IMG/VR virus record: IMGVR_UViG_3300044957_001619
Span: 1-40,012 of that record
Reading direction: 5' to 3' (one strand)
From: a virus
Length of the DNA stretch: 40,012 nt
Numbering within the stretch: the stretch's first letter is position 1; each line of letters starts with the position of its first letter. Shown piece by piece: positions 38,504 through 40,012 of this stretch. The notes below the pieces were generated by a model. It saw nothing but the letters and a program-made list of their open reading frames with translations. It was not told the origin of the DNA and ran no database searches. The position numbers and the translations under genes were made by a program.

Positions 38504-38807
38504 CAAACAAGTGCGGATGGTGCCTGTGGAGCCAGATGCAAACATGCTGGTCAACGGGCGCGAGGCTCTTCTGCCGATTACAGATGCGCCCCCCTCTGTC
38601 ATTCGCGCGATTTACCGCGACATGCTCGCCGCCGCCCCATCCGTTCAACCGGATAGGGAGGTGATCGCTCGCGTTCAACAAATGATCGTAGATTGTGAAG
38701 CCGAACCAGACGGCCCGTTAATGTTGTCGGCCTCTGTTTCTAAGGAACACGCCGACGACCTTCGCGCCCTTCTCGCCGCCCTCACCGTTCAGAAGGAGGA
38801 GGGGTGA
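38496..38807 (+). CDS. small accessory protein (MVPVEP type)
   Basis: 103 residues from ATG 38496 (MTDKQVRMVPVEPDANMLVN), with AAAGGAGC upstream. The MVPVEP ... YRDMLAAAPS layout is shared by many short phage proteins of unknown function. Later ARVQQMIVDCEAEPDGPLML. Overlaps the previous gene by 8 bp. Confidence 0.75.
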   Translation: MTDKQVRMVPVEPDANMLVNGREALLPITDAPPSVIRAIYRDMLAAAPSVQPDREVIARVQQMIVDCEAEPDGPLMLSASVSKEHADDLRALLAALTVQKEEG

Positions 38808-39031
38808 TGACTTCGAAGATCACAATCGAACGTGTCTTACGTGATCCTGATGATGCATCCGGTCAGACAGTCCGTGAATGGAAACTGGAACTTGAGGGCG
38901 ACACGCTGACCATCAGCGGAAGTCGTCACCGCCCGGCGTCCTGGCTTATCATCCGTCTGTCCGACGCTGACGAGTTCATGGCCGACATTAAGGGCCTGAT
39001 CTCTATTCACCATGGTGGGGAGATCAAGTGA
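38807..39031 (+). CDS. unknown small protein
   Basis: 74 residues from ATG 38807 (MTSKITIERVLRDPDDASGQ); AGGAGGGG precedes it. A compact beta pattern (VREWKLELEGDTLTISGSRH, PASWLIIRLSDADEFMADIK). Not recognised. Confidence 0.7.
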   Translation: MTSKITIERVLRDPDDASGQTVREWKLELEGDTLTISGSRHRPASWLIIRLSDADEFMADIKGLISIHHGGEIK

Positions 39032-39396
39032 TGACTGACCATATTGTTGAAGCCAACAAAAAGGTCATCGACCTAGACGGGCTGGAGAAGCTGTCGGATG
39101 AGGACTTGCCCGTGTTGATCGACAACATCGGCGGAAACTGCCCTGTTCAGGCCGAGGGAACAATAGACGGCGCGCCCTTCTATTTTCGCGCTCGCGGCGA
39201 GTGGTGGAGCATCGAAATCGGTGGCGGTTTCGTCCTTGAAGACCCCGACAAGGGAATCCCCCGAGACGGATTCTACATGGAGGAAGAGTGGGGCGGCGGA
39301 CCCTATGACGCCGGATGGATGGAGCCGGAAGAAGCGAAGTCGATCATATGCCGAGCCGCCCGCGCCTTCCTCTCTAAAGCACAGGGAGGGGAGTGA
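39031..39396 (+). CDS. unknown acidic small protein
   Basis: 121 residues starting MTDHIVEANKKVIDLDGLEK, with ATG overlapping the previous stop. Aromatic and acidic (FYFRARGEWWSIEIGGGFVL, FYMEEEWGGGPYDAGWMEPE). The surface would be strongly negative; DNA mimicry is a speculative option. Confidence 0.7.
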   Translation: MTDHIVEANKKVIDLDGLEKLSDEDLPVLIDNIGGNCPVQAEGTIDGAPFYFRARGEWWSIEIGGGFVLEDPDKGIPRDGFYMEEEWGGGPYDAGWMEPEEAKSIICRAARAFLSKAQGGE

Positions 39397-39596
39397 TGGC
39401 GCTTTGGATTCAAAACATCACCGACGAGCCGCGAGAAGACGACGCTGCACACGACTACGCCGTCAGGGTGAACAACAACCCGCCACTCGCTGTTTTACGG
39501 CACGTCAGGTCTCTTGGGGCCGCTCAATGCCTTCGCGACGCTGCTGACGCCATTGACGCCCAATCGACCCCACCACCACACCAGAGGGCAGAATGA
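39396..39596 (+). CDS. unknown 66-residue protein
   Basis: Starts MALWIQNITDEPREDDAAHD and contains AVLRHVRSLGAAQCLRDAAD. Coupled to both neighbours by overlaps. Not recognised. Confidence 0.7.
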   Translation: MALWIQNITDEPREDDAAHDYAVRVNNNPPLAVLRHVRSLGAAQCLRDAADAIDAQSTPPPHQRAE

Positions 39597-40012
39597 GCGC
39601 TGCAATCCTGATCTGTCTGACCCTCGCGATGTCTGACGGCGACAGCGGCCGGTGCGTCACCGCCGACGGCGAGCGCCACCGGGTGCGCCTGGCGGGGATC
39701 GACGCCGGGGAAGTCGCGCCGTTTACCCGGTGTCGCCAGCGGCCGAACGTCTGGGCTTGTTCGCCGGTCGCCAGGACCACCGGTTCGGAAGCCGCGCGCC
39801 GTGCCCGGCAGCTGGGCGCCGCCGGCGCCCGGTGCACCATCACGGACACCGACCGCTACGGCCGGAATGTCGCCGTCTGCACGGTCAATGGACAGGATCT
39901 AGGCGGGCAACTGGTCCGCGAAGGCCTGGCCATCAGCGAGACCAACTACGGCGACCCGTACAGGCGTGAGGAAGACGCAGCCCGGCGGGAGAGGAAAGGG
40001 ATCTGGAGATGA
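39593..40012 (+). CDS. secreted staphylococcal nuclease-like protein
   Basis: 139 residues starting MSAAILICLTLAMSDGDSGR; the first ~15 residues are hydrophobic and may be a signal peptide. The SNase fold signature is visible: VTADGERHRVRLAGIDAGEV with the Arg/Asp pair, then CTITDTDRYGRNVAVCTVNG and LVREGLAISETNYGDPYRRE. Paired Cys suggest an oxidising compartment. Role: extracellular or periplasmic DNA degradation, perhaps against competing DNA. It ends exactly at the window edge. Confidence 0.88.
   Translation: MSAAILICLTLAMSDGDSGRCVTADGERHRVRLAGIDAGEVAPFTRCRQRPNVWACSPVARTTGSEAARRARQLGAAGARCTITDTDRYGRNVAVCTVNGQDLGGQLVREGLAISETNYGDPYRREEDAARRERKGIWR

Noticed and set aside
1-40012. tRNA genes, CRISPR arrays, insertion sequences and integrase.
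   Set aside because: None was seen by eye on either strand; absence is provisional without a covariance or profile search.

Overview
The window is about 40 kb of a GC-rich, tailed, temperate phage or prophage (siphovirus type, HK97-fold capsid, lambda-like tail genes). The host is probably an alphaproteobacterium near Caulobacter/Brevundimonas: the phage carries its own GcrA-family cell-cycle regulator, and many early proteins contain sequences resembling the Caulobacter tmRNA tag (AANDN...AA). No integrase, tRNA, CRISPR array or host gene was recognised. Both window ends lie inside or at the end of phage genes, so the phage probably continues on both sides.

Layout. Positions 1-16980 (all minus strand) are the late morphogenesis block, transcribed leftwards: small terminase, large terminase, DUF1073-type portal, protease/scaffold, decoration-like protein, major capsid, connectors, MuF-type head protein, tail completion proteins, tail tube, tail chaperones with an apparent -1 frameshift, tape measure and distal tail proteins. 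Two homing-endonuclease genes interrupt it: a LAGLIDADG gene at 7.1-7.8 kb and a deleted HNH gene at 13.1-13.5 kb. They share a zinc-finger module and an upstream hairpin whose stem covaries. A probable 'moron' membrane-protein gene sits between the tail chaperones and the tape measure.

Positions 17123-25899 (minus strand) hold the left early operon: Cro-like protein, unknown proteins, a CII-like regulator, RusA resolvase, GcrA homologue, MT-A70 adenine methyltransferase, DnaB helicase, a DUF1376 replication protein and a PAPS-reductase-like protein. It ends at a strong hairpin terminator just before the late block. An S24-type repressor is divergent at 25987-26673. TTGACR -35 boxes joined to related operator palindromes face left (25909-25936) and right (27092-27120), so one repressor probably controls both arms.

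Positions 27145-40012 (plus strand) form one tightly overlapping right operon: an NlpC-like protein, tiny membrane proteins, a RecE/RecT-like recombination pair, an HNH endonuclease, an endonuclease VII-like gene inserted at the start of a C5 cytosine methyltransferase, an overlapping reading frame inside that methyltransferase, many small accessory genes and a secreted staphylococcal-nuclease-like protein. The most unusual signals are the genome-encoded ssrA-like tails on early proteins, the covarying hairpin shared by two unrelated endonucleases, and the dual-coding methyltransferase region.
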